64,000 bases of DNA from the NCBI RefSeq assembly GCF_020829665.1, contig NZ_JAIVFT010000008.1, positions 1 to 64,000 of the forward strand. The letters are read 5' to 3'. The DNA comes from Nostoc sp. CHAB 5824. Its GTDB lineage: Bacteria; Cyanobacteriota; Cyanobacteriia; Cyanobacteriales; Nostocaceae. The translations under genes and the position numbers were made by a program. Below the pieces are notes generated by a model. The model was not told where the DNA came from, ran no database searches, and saw nothing but the letters and a program-made list of their open reading frames with translations. Shown here one piece after another: positions 36,657-46,313 of this stretch (position 1 is the first letter of the stretch; each line of letters opens with the position of its first letter).

Positions 36657-38423
36657 TTACGATTCTTCAAACAGGCGATCGCCTTTATGCAACCGATAGG
36701 CAATTTGATAGGTTTGTCCTTGCGATCGCATTGTGGGCGCGTGTGCTGCTAGATAACGAGCAGCAGCAACTAGTACATGGATACCAGCAGCCGTCGTTTT
36801 ACCTAATAGCGAGTATTGTCTAAAAGCTGCTTCTATTTCCTGAATCACATGAAAATCCCGGTTTTCCCGTAGCATCAACTTACCCAACATTGCCATCAGT
36901 CGCTCAACAGAGCCGCCACTATACAAATAATCAGCCACTAACTGACCTGTCTGATTTACTTGTTGTTGGCGATTTAATAAATCTGGTAATTGCTTGAGCA
37001 ATTCTTCAGGATTTTGAGCAGAGTCTTTTGGTTCTGGGAGTCTTGCTGGTGGCACATTCAAAAAACGATTCAGATATACACTCATCGCAGCATCAAACAC
37101 ACCTCGTAGTAATTCTGGCGAAGGCACCCGTCGTAATCCTTGATGGACTGCATTGGCAAAAGTGAACGGATGGTGCGCTGAATTCCAGTCCCCAAAGTCA
37201 TTGTTAGTGTGGAAACGAGCTACCCGCAGTGCTGCTGTGTAAGTAACGACACTTGCCAATTGTTCTTCAGTACAACCAGCTTCCAGGGCAGTCAAAAGAG
37301 AGTTGGCAATTTTCTGTGGGTCTTCCCCTAACAAAATCGGCACTAATTCCTCCTGACCTGACCAAGTTCCTTGTCGAGGTCGTCCCGCTGCCAAAGCCGT
37401 AGGTAACTGCTCAAAGGCTGACTCCAGAATTGCTACCAAATCCACAGGGTAGCGCCAGGAATTGGATTCTTCCATACGGGAAGCAGTTGCTAAACCAGAA
37501 ACTAGACTCGCCAAAACTGACTCTGCCCCTCGCCAACCAACAGCATCCAGGGCTTCCAGTGCCTTGTTAATAAAGTCAAGTGTGTGACCGCTATCGATGT
37601 AGCGGTGGTCTGTAGCAGATGTGAATAGCATGTCTGCAATTTGCTCAGAATTAGCTCCCGCCCGAATTGCAGATACCAGACATCTCTCTGCTGCTTCACT
37701 ATCCCGCACCTCAATAAACTGGCAAAACCAGCTTTTAAGGGTACTCAGGTCAACGGTAGAATTGGGCAATGGATGAACTACAAAGTGAGGCGGTGCTCCA
37801 GCACTATCACTAGCTACTGCTGAAAGTCCTTGGAAAAGAGCGCGGGGTTTGTCTTCTGCATCCAGATAAGGCAGCAAATTCATCATGCAAGTATGGATAG
37901 TTAAGCCTGTACTCCAGCCTGCTTTGTTGTAACGTGTGCCAAATTCCAGTCCCACCTGAAATGGTTCGGTAATATCTGCCCCTATGTCCAACAATGCGAT
38001 CGCTGATTTGGCAATAACCAACGAAATACTCTGTTCTAAACCATCCTGAAGACGTTGGCGGTGGTGGGCATGAAGGTCAACTGGGGGAGATAGATTTACC
38101 CAAACTTCCCCATCGCGGATTTCTACACCAAAGGAGGGAACATCATCTGCCCACGAGTCAAATGTTCCGCCGCTGGCGAGGTCAAAGCGGGCATAGTGCC
38201 AAGGGCAAGTCACAATGCCATCTTTGCAAGTGCTACCGTGAAGAGGAAAGCCCATATGCGGACAACGGTTATCTATTGCATAAACTTTATTGTCTGAGTA
38301 AAACAGAGCAATGGTGTGTTTTTCGCTGCGAACCAACAAACTACCTGCTGCTTGAACATCTGCTAATTTAGCAACACGGATGTATTTGTCTCTATGGGTT
38401 GGGGCTGCAAATTTTTGAGTCAT
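36657..38423 (-). CDS. Rieske [2Fe-2S] protein with a long unknown C-terminal domain
   Basis: About 588 residues from the ATG of MTQKFAAPTHRDKY. Residues 10-115 are a Rieske domain: CPHMGFPLHG and CPWHYARFDLASG give the two Cys and two His ligands of the cluster. The remaining 470 residues are mainly helical and not a known oxygenase catalytic domain: no 2-His-1-Asp iron motif is seen. Hydrophobic residues are spread out, with no membrane helix. Similar fusions occur in other cyanobacteria; I cannot name a reaction. Electron transfer to a bound partner is the simplest reading. Confidence 0.8.
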   Translation of the reverse strand: MTQKFAAPTHRDKYIRVAKLADVQAAGSLLVRSEKHTIALFYSDNKVYAIDNRCPHMGFPLHGSTCKDGIVTCPWHYARFDLASGGTFDSWADDVPSFGVEIRDGEVWVNLSPPVDLHAHHRQRLQDGLEQSISLVIAKSAIALLDIGADITEPFQVGLEFGTRYNKAGWSTGLTIHTCMMNLLPYLDAEDKPRALFQGLSAVASDSAGAPPHFVVHPLPNSTVDLSTLKSWFCQFIEVRDSEAAERCLVSAIRAGANSEQIADMLFTSATDHRYIDSGHTLDFINKALEALDAVGWRGAESVLASLVSGLATASRMEESNSWRYPVDLVAILESAFEQLPTALAAGRPRQGTWSGQEELVPILLGEDPQKIANSLLTALEAGCTEEQLASVVTYTAALRVARFHTNNDFGDWNSAHHPFTFANAVHQGLRRVPSPELLRGVFDAAMSVYLNRFLNVPPARLPEPKDSAQNPEELLKQLPDLLNRQQQVNQTGQLVADYLYSGGSVERLMAMLGKLMLRENRDFHVIQEIEAAFRQYSLLGKTTAAGIHVLVAAARYLAAHAPTMRSQGQTYQIAYRLHKGDRLFEES

Positions 38424-38765
38424 TTCAGTTTTCCACAAAAGTGATGTAAAAACTCCTACTTTTACTCTGGCGAATTTTCACCGGTTTGAGCAGCGATGCA
38501 AGTCTAATTTTTGTTAACTATAGGCATTTGCCAAGAAAGATCAGCCACCGCCTTATCGTTTATTGGTGAGATGTTACAAAACACAATAGAGTTGCATTAA
38601 GACAATTGGCAAAATCCACACCTGAAAGTATCCGGTTTTGCTCACCAGCCCTCAAGCTAGCTTGTTAAGTTAGAGAAGTGCTCAATTGCAAGCTCAATCT
38701 TTACTTACAACAATATCATCAACAATTGTCAAAACTATTGTCTTTAGGGTTTGCAGAAAAGTTTA
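38424..38765. other. Divergent intergenic region
   Basis: Between the Rieske gene and the lipase, no gene or repeat recognised. Promoters for both genes should lie here. Confidence 0.35.
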
Positions 38766-39677
38766 ATGCAAAGAAAAAAATGGCTTTTAAGAACGGGGCT
38801 TGCTCTCCTAATTTTTATCATGCTTGTAGCAGCAAAATTTATGGATAAAACTCATCCCATCACAGAACTTTATGTATTTGGGGATAGTCTTTCGGATACA
38901 GGGATGGTATTCCGGGCGACAGGAGGAATGTACCCGCCTAACCCAACTTACTTTCAAGGGCGTTACTCGAATGGTCGGGTTTGGATTGAGTATCTTGCCG
39001 AATCCCTTCATCTCTCCTCCAAGCAAACTAACAATTTTGCTTATGGAGGAGCAACTACTGGCAGTGTTGGCAACAGCTATGTACCTAGCTTGCTAAATCA
39101 AGTGCAGTCATTTACGCAGACACATCAAAAGACGAATCCAGATGCTTTGTATGTGCTGTGGGCAGGAGCGAATGATTATTTGCAAGGGGTAAGCAGTGCA
39201 AATGTTCCTGTTAAAAATGTGACAACAGCAATCAACTCTCTAAGTGATGTGGGTGCTAAAAAGATTCTGGTAGCAAATTTACCAGATTTAGGACAGTTAC
39301 CTGCCACTAGAAATAGTACAAATTCTGTGAACCTCAGTGCATTAACACAAGCACATAATCAAGGCTTGAGGCGATCGCTCAAAATCCTAAGTCAACAGAA
39401 TTCCGATCTGGATATTGTGCAATTAGATGCTAATGCGCTGTATCGAGATGCGATGTCTGCGACGAGCTACGCCAACGCAAATCCGGCAGCCTTTAACTTT
39501 ACCAATGTCACTAATCCATGTTTGTCAGGCTCTAGCACCTGCGGTAAACCAGACCAGTTTTTGTTCTGGGATGGCATTCATCCGACGACTGCGGCTCATC
39601 GCATCATTGCGGAAACTGCTTTTTCAACAATTCGAGAGGCAGGGATGATTAATCCTCGTTCAATGTTGGTTCCCTAA
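38766..39677 (+). CDS. SGNH/GDSL-family lipase or esterase
   Basis: 303 residues with an N-terminal hydrophobic signal or anchor (LLRTGLALLIFIMLVAAKF). Catalytic blocks: GDSLSDTG (Ser), NNFAYGGATTG, WAGANDYLQG (block III Asn), and WDGIHPTTAAHRI (Asp and His). A 29-nt small dispersed repeat lies in frame near the end; without it the protein reads YRDAIANPAAFNFTN, the family norm before the NVTNPCLSG loop. The insert adds seven residues in a surface loop and probably is tolerated. I prefer the ATG at 38766 to the TTG 15 bp upstream. Confidence 0.9.
   Translation: MQRKKWLLRTGLALLIFIMLVAAKFMDKTHPITELYVFGDSLSDTGMVFRATGGMYPPNPTYFQGRYSNGRVWIEYLAESLHLSSKQTNNFAYGGATTGSVGNSYVPSLLNQVQSFTQTHQKTNPDALYVLWAGANDYLQGVSSANVPVKNVTTAINSLSDVGAKKILVANLPDLGQLPATRNSTNSVNLSALTQAHNQGLRRSLKILSQQNSDLDIVQLDANALYRDAMSATSYANANPAAFNFTNVTNPCLSGSSTCGKPDQFLFWDGIHPTTAAHRIIAETAFSTIREAGMINPRSMLVP
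39450..39478 (+). repeat. Small dispersed repeat, HIP1 split by 21 nt
   Basis: GCGAT, 21 nt, CGC inside the lipase gene. Removing the 21 nt turns DAMSATSYANANPAAF into DAIANPAAF. Confidence 0.9.
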
Positions 39678-39731
39678 CTTACTTGAACAGTTTTTGCAGG
39701 GATAAAATTATTTTTGTCAAAAATCTTTAGA

Positions 39732-39832
39732 TTACAGCGATTTTTCATCTATTTGAACCACGATACCTTGTAGGGGCCCATAGCTAGCTGTGCGCCCTTA
39801 TAGTATGTTTAATTAACTAAAAATAGCTGTAA
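39732..39832. repeat. MITE-like inverted repeat between lipase and metY
   Basis: TTACAGCGATTTTT (39732-39745) and AAAAATAGCTGTAA (39819-39832) are imperfect inverted ends around a GTAGGGGCCC...GCGCCCTTA core. No coding capacity. Confidence 0.55.
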
Positions 39833-39923
39833 AATACGGTAAGCCTGACGAATTACCGTTGATTAATCTAACAGAAGACTCAAATAGTATATTACTTGCT
39901 TATATAATTGGAAACTCAAATGA

Positions 39924-41234
<1,311 letters not shown>

Positions 41235-41240
41235 TAAATC

Positions 41241-41264
41241 GGGAATGGGGAATGGGGAATGGGG
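41241..41264. repeat. Short tandem repeat (GGGGAAT)
   Basis: Three to four GGGGAAT-type heptamers between metY and metX, a common intergenic STRR. Confidence 0.6.
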
Positions 41265-41330
41265 TATTGGTTATTAATTCTTCTCCCCCTCTTCCCCTGC
41301 TCCCCCTGCTCCCTCATCTCCCCACTCCCT

Positions 41331-42431
41331 ATGATCTACTCAGACTTCATCTCACCGCAAACCCAGTTTTACCAGCTGACAGTGCCATTTCAACTGGAAA
41401 GCGGCGAAACATTAACTGGGGTTCAGGTTGCTTATCGCACTTGGGGACAGTTAAATGCCCAAGGCGATAATGGGGTACTGATTTGTCATGCCTTAACTGG
41501 TTCTGCTGACGCTGATGATTGGTGGGAACCTTTGTTTGGTTCAGGGAAAGCCTTCAATCCAGAACGTGATTTTATTGTATGCAGCAATATCTTGGGAAGT
41601 TGTTACGGCACAACCGGGCCAACTACTATTAACCCCATAACGGGGAAGCCTTATGGTGTATCCTTCCCTGAGATTACAATCCGAGATATGGTTCACCTGC
41701 AAGCTGTACTACTAGAATACCTGGGTGTTCAATCTCTGCGGTTAGTAATAGGCGGTTCGCTCGGTGGGATGCAAGTACTGGAGTGGGCGTTATTATATCC
41801 AGAAAAGGTGAAAGCGATGCCTACGGCGGGCTACGCCTACGCACCCATTGCTGTTTCTGGCAGACATTCAGCTTGGTGTATTGGATTAAGTGAAGCCCAA
41901 AGACAGGCAATTTATGCCGATCCAAACTGGCAAGATGGGAACTACACCCTAGATGCGCCCCCAAATCAAGGACTAGCTATTGCGCGGATGATGGCAATGT
42001 CTACTTACCGTTCTTGGGATAGTTTTACAATCCGTTTTGGGCGGGAGTATGATGCATCTGAGCAGTTTGCCATAGCCAATTACTTACAGCATCAAGGTCA
42101 AAAGCTGACAGAACGATTTGATGCCAACACTTACATTAACCTCACTCATGTAATGGATCGCCATGATGTTGCACGCGATCGCACAGTTCCTAATCTATCA
42201 GGTTATGAATCTGTTCTGCGAAGCATCCAGCAACCGACTTTAGTTGTTGCCATTGATTCTGACATCCTCTATCCTCCTGTAGAACAACAAGAATTGGCAA
42301 ATTTAATCCCTAATGCTCAACTGGCTTGGCTCAAATCAACCCACGGGCATGATGCATTTTTAATTGACATGGATGCATTGAATGAAATACTAATCTCTTT
42401 TGTGCAAAATTTAGATTTCCCAGCCTCCTAA
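41331..42431 (+). CDS. metX: Homoserine O-acetyltransferase
   Basis: 366 residues of the alpha/beta-hydrolase-type acetyltransferase, from the ATG of MIYSDFISPQTQFYQL; a longer frame start has no conserved sequence. Seen: YRTWGQLNAQGDNGVLICHALTGSADADDWW, nucleophile GGSLGGMQVLEWAL, Asp in VVAIDSDILYPP and His in STHGHDAFLID. A 29-nt small dispersed repeat is inserted in frame at 41814-41842: KVKAIAPIAVSG has become KVKA, seven extra residues (MPTAGYA), and YAPIAVSG. The insertion follows the nucleophile strand; activity may survive but should be tested. Pairs with metY for homocysteine synthesis. Confidence 0.94.
   Translation: MIYSDFISPQTQFYQLTVPFQLESGETLTGVQVAYRTWGQLNAQGDNGVLICHALTGSADADDWWEPLFGSGKAFNPERDFIVCSNILGSCYGTTGPTTINPITGKPYGVSFPEITIRDMVHLQAVLLEYLGVQSLRLVIGGSLGGMQVLEWALLYPEKVKAMPTAGYAYAPIAVSGRHSAWCIGLSEAQRQAIYADPNWQDGNYTLDAPPNQGLAIARMMAMSTYRSWDSFTIRFGREYDASEQFAIANYLQHQGQKLTERFDANTYINLTHVMDRHDVARDRTVPNLSGYESVLRSIQQPTLVVAIDSDILYPPVEQQELANLIPNAQLAWLKSTHGHDAFLIDMDALNEILISFVQNLDFPAS
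41814..41842 (+). repeat. Small dispersed repeat, HIP1 split by 21 nt
   Basis: GCGATGCCTACGGCGGGC... ends CTACGC. Deleting the 21 nt after GCGAT gives GCGATCGCACCC, coding AIAP, as in other MetX proteins. Confidence 0.92.
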
Positions 42432-42442
42432 CTCGACGGATT

Positions 42443-42694
42443 GAGATAAAAGCTTGGTGTTTCGAGTTCTGAGCATGAAGCTTCGAGATAAAAGCTTGGC
42501 CTTCCGAGTTCTGAGCATGAAGCTTCGAGATAAAAGCTTGGCCTTCCGAGTTTTGAGCATGAAGTTCCGAGATAAAAGCTTGGCGTTTCGAGTTCTGAGC
42601 ATGAAATTCCGAGATAAAAGCTTGGTGTTTCGAGTTCTGAGCATGAAATTCCGAGATAAAAGCTTGGCGTTTCGAGTTCTGAGGTGGAATGATG
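42443..42694. repeat. 42-bp tandem array, six units (upstream of STAND gene)
   Basis: Units start at 42443, 42485, 42527, 42569, 42611 and 42653, each opening GAGATAAAAGCTTGG and containing CGAGTTCTGAGCATGAA. As 42 is a multiple of three, long open frames appear on both strands, but none has other protein features. The right flank GAGGTGGAA also ends the array at 45931-46182. Confidence 0.9.
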
Positions 42695-42856
42695 AAGTTG
42701 AAAAGGCGATGTCTGACGAGAATCAGCCCCACCTTTACGTTTTTGGGGTGAGTGGTGCGATGCTCCTAAAAAAGCCAACAAAGTATACACCCTTTGACAG
42801 CACCGTAGATTATCATAATTATATTTAAGCAATCTAACTTCTATCTCAGCCTCTAA

Positions 42857-45712
42857 ATGAACAGAGAACAACAGCGTCGATTAGAGGAAAAACAAGACGA
42901 ACTTCAACAAAACTGGGATATCCGAAATGAGAAAGTAAAACGGATACGGCGTGACTTAGCTATTGAGACTGATACGACAGTAAAGTTTAAATTAGAGCAG
43001 CAGCTTCCAGAAGAAGAGGCTCAACTGGCGCATCTTGGGGATGAACTCAATAAAATTGAAGCTGAACTGCGATCGCCTCTACAGACAAAAACAAGCACTG
43101 AAAAGCGATTGGTGGTAAATCCAGCAATTCCCAGTGTGCCAGTGTGGAAGGGACGAGATGAACTACTTGAGCAATTGCAGGCAAAATTACTCCAACTGGA
43201 AAACCCACCGAAAGTATTAGCACTTATTGGACAGGGGGGTATTGGTAAAACCAGTTTAGCCGTGAAACTGTTAGAGGCACTGGGTGTTAATTTACAGAGC
43301 CGGAATTTGACAGACTCCCCTTATGAGTGCGTAATTTATTTCAAGGCACAAGAGGGGACAAGTTTTGATGATGTAGCAGAATTTCTCCTAATTGATGGCT
43401 TAGGTATTCAAACAGCAGAGACGTTAAAAACTGCTGATGAAAAGATAGCGAAAATTATTGAGGGGTTGGCACAAACACGCACTCTCGTAGTGCTGGATAA
43501 CCTAGAAAGTATTTTACACTCTGCCAACCATCCGCAAGCGGGACGGGCAATTTCAGCAGATTGGGGTAAACTGCTAAATGCTTTTGTCTGTCAGCATCAA
43601 TCACAAACCCTATTAACCAGTCGGGAAGTGCCAGCAGATTTGGCAGGTATCCGCTATGAGGGTGCAGAACCAGATTCAGAATTGGTGTATATCGAGAGAG
43701 TTTCTGGAGTGGCGACAGTCGCGGGAATTGAGATTTTGCGACAGCGCCAACTGAAAGACAGGGAAGCAGATTTGCAGTGGGTATCTGAGCGAGTTGAGGG
43801 ACACGTATTTTTGTTAACCCAACTGGCGGCTATTGGTAAGGGTAAGCCTGGGTATCTGCGGAAGCATCCAGAATTTGTGACGAAAAAGGCTGAACCTATG
43901 CTCAGAGAACAACTGGCAAGGCAAAGTGAAGCAGCGCGAGATTTACTCAGCCGGATGTGTGTGTTGCGGGTGGGGATAGATATTCGAGGTTTAACTTTCT
44001 TGCGGTTATTTACAGATGATCAAGAGCAAGATGATCGCTTTGAAATGGCAGCAGAATTAGAAAGACCTGCTGAATTGACAGAGGAAGAAATTAGGGAAAC
44101 GCAAGCAATTTTAGAGGGATTAGTCGATAGCAGTTTGGTGCAGAGTCGCTATGATGAACAGCAATGTGAAGTATTTTATGACTTGCATCGGGTGATTGTG
44201 GAGTTTCTACAAGGGGAATATAAAGACGAACTGCCCAATCTGCTCAAGAGTATCTATAAATTTTACTGCTCTGGCAAGAGTGTTGAAAATCCTAAAAATT
44301 TAGAAGATTTGCGCCCAGTGCTAGAGGCTCAATATTTTGCTTTTCAATTGGGCAATTACAGCGAAGCATATTATTTGATAACGAGAACTTTGGGAAAATA
44401 TCTGAGATGGTGGGGACACTGGAGTTTATTAAAAGACTTATGTGAACAAGTTTTGCCACACATTGACGAGGAGAAACACTGTATCTGCTTGCAATGGATT
44501 GGAGTTATTCATCGTGATTTAGGCAATTGGGATGAAGCAGCAAGATGTTTTCAGAATGCTTTAGCCATTGCACAAAAGCAAGAAAATAAAAGGAGTATTG
44601 CATCTTGCAATGGATTGTTGGGAGATATAGAGCGCAATCGCGGCAACTGGGATGCAGCTAAAACCCTGTATCGGCAATCTTTGGAAGTTGAGACAGAATT
44701 AGGCGATCGCTTTGGAATGGCTACTAGTTGGCGAGTGTTGGGATATATTGAGCGCAATCGCGGCAACTGGGATGCAGCCGAAACCCTGTATCGGAAATCT
44801 TTGGAAGTGAGAACAGAATTAGGCGATCGCTCTGGAATGGCTTCTAGTTGGGCATCGTTGGGATATATTGAGCAATGTCGCGGCAACTGGGATGCAGCCG
44901 AAACCCTGTATCGGCAATCTTTGGAAGTGAGAACAGAATTAGGCGATCGCTCTGGAATGGCTACTAGTTGGCGAGTGTTGGGATATATTGAGCGCAATCG
45001 CGGCAACTGGGATGCAGCCGAAACCCTGTATCGGAAATCTTTGGCATTGATGACAGAATTAGGCGATCGCTCTGGTATGGCGAATAGTTGGGGAGTGTTG
45101 GGATATATTGAGCGCAATCGCGGCAACTGGGATGCAGCCGAAACCCTGTATCGGCAATCTTTGACAGTGAGAACAGAATTAGGCGATCGCTCTGGAATGG
45201 CTTCTAGTTGGAGAGCGTTGGGATCTATTGAGCGCAATCGCGGCAACTGGGATGCAGCCGAAACCCTGTATCGGCAATCTTTGGCATTGATGACAGAATT
45301 AGGCGATCGCTCTGGTATGGCTTATAGTTGGGGAGCGTTGGGAGATATTGAGCGCCTTCGCGGCAACTGGGATGCAGCCGAAACCCTGTATCGGCAATGT
45401 TTAGAAGTTGAGACAGAATTAGGCGATCGCTCTGGTATGGCTGAGTCTTATAGTTGTTTAGGAAAAAATGAACTTCATCGCGGTAATCTTAAAGTAGCAG
45501 AACAATTTTCTAAGCAAGCTTTAGTAATAGCCCAAGAATTAGGGATGATTTACCTAGTGGCAGAGGTTAACTATGATTTAGCACGGCTAGAGCGTAAGCG
45601 CAGCAATACAGAACTTGCACAACAGCATTACAACACAGCGCATCAAATATTTCAGCAATTGGGTGCGGCGAAGGATTTGGAGAAAATCGAGCGAGAGTGG
45701 GAGCAAGATTAA
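42857..45712 (+). CDS. NB-ARC STAND NTPase with TPR sensor repeats
   Basis: 951 residues. Residues 1-75 form a charged coiled coil (REQQRRLEEKQDELQQ, EEEAQLAHLGDELNKIEAEL), the usual adaptor start in cyanobacterial STANDs. The NB-ARC ATPase has P-loop GQGGIGKTSLA (about 125), Walker B TLVVLDNLE (about 208) and sensor TLLTSREV. A winged-helix region follows (RMCVLRVGIDIRGLTF). From about 548 come TPRs; seven are 120-bp near copies reading RGNWDAAETLYRQSL, TELGDRSGMASSW. No nuclease, protease or CHAT effector is fused, so an effector partner is likely elsewhere or the coiled coil recruits one. STANDs of this build act as NLR-like sensors. It is flanked by two homologous 42-bp arrays. Confidence 0.9.
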   Translation: MNREQQRRLEEKQDELQQNWDIRNEKVKRIRRDLAIETDTTVKFKLEQQLPEEEAQLAHLGDELNKIEAELRSPLQTKTSTEKRLVVNPAIPSVPVWKGRDELLEQLQAKLLQLENPPKVLALIGQGGIGKTSLAVKLLEALGVNLQSRNLTDSPYECVIYFKAQEGTSFDDVAEFLLIDGLGIQTAETLKTADEKIAKIIEGLAQTRTLVVLDNLESILHSANHPQAGRAISADWGKLLNAFVCQHQSQTLLTSREVPADLAGIRYEGAEPDSELVYIERVSGVATVAGIEILRQRQLKDREADLQWVSERVEGHVFLLTQLAAIGKGKPGYLRKHPEFVTKKAEPMLREQLARQSEAARDLLSRMCVLRVGIDIRGLTFLRLFTDDQEQDDRFEMAAELERPAELTEEEIRETQAILEGLVDSSLVQSRYDEQQCEVFYDLHRVIVEFLQGEYKDELPNLLKSIYKFYCSGKSVENPKNLEDLRPVLEAQYFAFQLGNYSEAYYLITRTLGKYLRWWGHWSLLKDLCEQVLPHIDEEKHCICLQWIGVIHRDLGNWDEAARCFQNALAIAQKQENKRSIASCNGLLGDIERNRGNWDAAKTLYRQSLEVETELGDRFGMATSWRVLGYIERNRGNWDAAETLYRKSLEVRTELGDRSGMASSWASLGYIEQCRGNWDAAETLYRQSLEVRTELGDRSGMATSWRVLGYIERNRGNWDAAETLYRKSLALMTELGDRSGMANSWGVLGYIERNRGNWDAAETLYRQSLTVRTELGDRSGMASSWRALGSIERNRGNWDAAETLYRQSLALMTELGDRSGMAYSWGALGDIERLRGNWDAAETLYRQCLEVETELGDRSGMAESYSCLGKNELHRGNLKVAEQFSKQALVIAQELGMIYLVAEVNYDLARLERKRSNTELAQQHYNTAHQIFQQLGAAKDLEKIEREWEQD
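44635..45474 (+). repeat. Seven near-identical 120-bp TPR-coding repeats
   Basis: Period is exactly 120 bp (CGCGGCAACTGGGATGCAGC recurs every 120). Each unit has one HIP1 octamer, at 44703, 44823, 44943, 45063, 45183, 45303 and 45423, coding the GDR turn. Differences cluster at a few codons such as EVRTE/ALMTE and the residues after SSW. Confidence 0.92.
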
Positions 45713-45785
45713 TCCCAATGATGAGCGAAAACACATTAATTTCCATCTTGCAGGCTAATAGATTAATGAGTTGTTTATTGCGCGG

Positions 45786-45870
45786 AGATCCCCCCAACCC
45801 CCCTTAAAAAGGGGGGCTATTTTCCTCCTTTACCCCCTTTTTAAGGGGGTCGCCATAGGCGGGGGGATCT
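45786..45870. repeat. GATCCCCCC palindromic element
   Basis: GATCCCCCCAACCCCCC, AAAAAGGGGGG, then TACCCCC..AAGGGGGT and GGGGGGATC. This is the same palindrome as inside the MITE at 12859, here without the AGGACTTACGCA ends. Possible terminator for the STAND gene. Confidence 0.7.
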
Positions 45871-45930
45871 TATCCAAACCATTTGCGATCGCATTAATAT
45901 TCTAGTTTTATGTTCCCATCTCGAAGCTTC

Positions 45931-46182
45931 GAGATAAGAGCTAGACCTTCCGAGTTCTGAACACGAACTTCCGAGATAAGAGCTAGACCTTCCGAGTTCT
46001 GAACACGAACTTCCGAGATAAGAGCTAGACCTTCCGAGTTCTGAACACGAACTTCCGGGATAAAAGCTAGACCTTCCGAGTTCTGAGCATGAACTTCCGA
46101 GATAAAAGCTTGAGTGATGAGGTTCTGAGCATGAACTTCCGAGATAAAAGCTTGAGTGATGAGGTTCAGAGGTGGAACTATA
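45931..46182. repeat. 42-bp tandem array, six units (downstream of STAND gene)
   Basis: Units start at 45931, 45973, 46015, 46057, 46099 and 46141. Consensus GAGATAAGAGCTAGACC..CGAGTTCTGAACACGAAC, drifting in the last two units to AGCTTGAGTGATGAGGTTCT. Same period, unit number, orientation and right flank as the array at 42443-42694. Confidence 0.9.
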
Positions 46183-46313
46183 GAGAAAAAACCTTGGCGC
46201 ATCCCATTTGCTGCTACAAAAACAAATGTAGAGCGGTGATTTATGATTGCCAAGACGTGGTGCATTGTGTAAATCACCTTCAGCGCGAAGTAGATTAGGA
46301 CATCTGTGCTAAC

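Noticed and set aside
42411-42871. Open frames of 77-147 codons on both strands over the 42-bp array
   Set aside because: They exist because 42 is divisible by three; the products are pure repeat translations without start context or family features.
44551-45246. 231-codon minus-strand frame opposite the TPR repeats
   Set aside because: A shadow of the 120-bp repeats; the plus strand codes clear TPRs.
42443-46182. CRISPR-like look of the 42-bp, 62-bp and 21-bp arrays
   Set aside because: Units are contiguous with no unique spacers, and no cas genes are present.
45894-46277. 127-codon minus-strand frame over the downstream 42-bp array
   Set aside because: Same reason: repeat translation (FISEVHAQNS... 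type) with no ribosome site.
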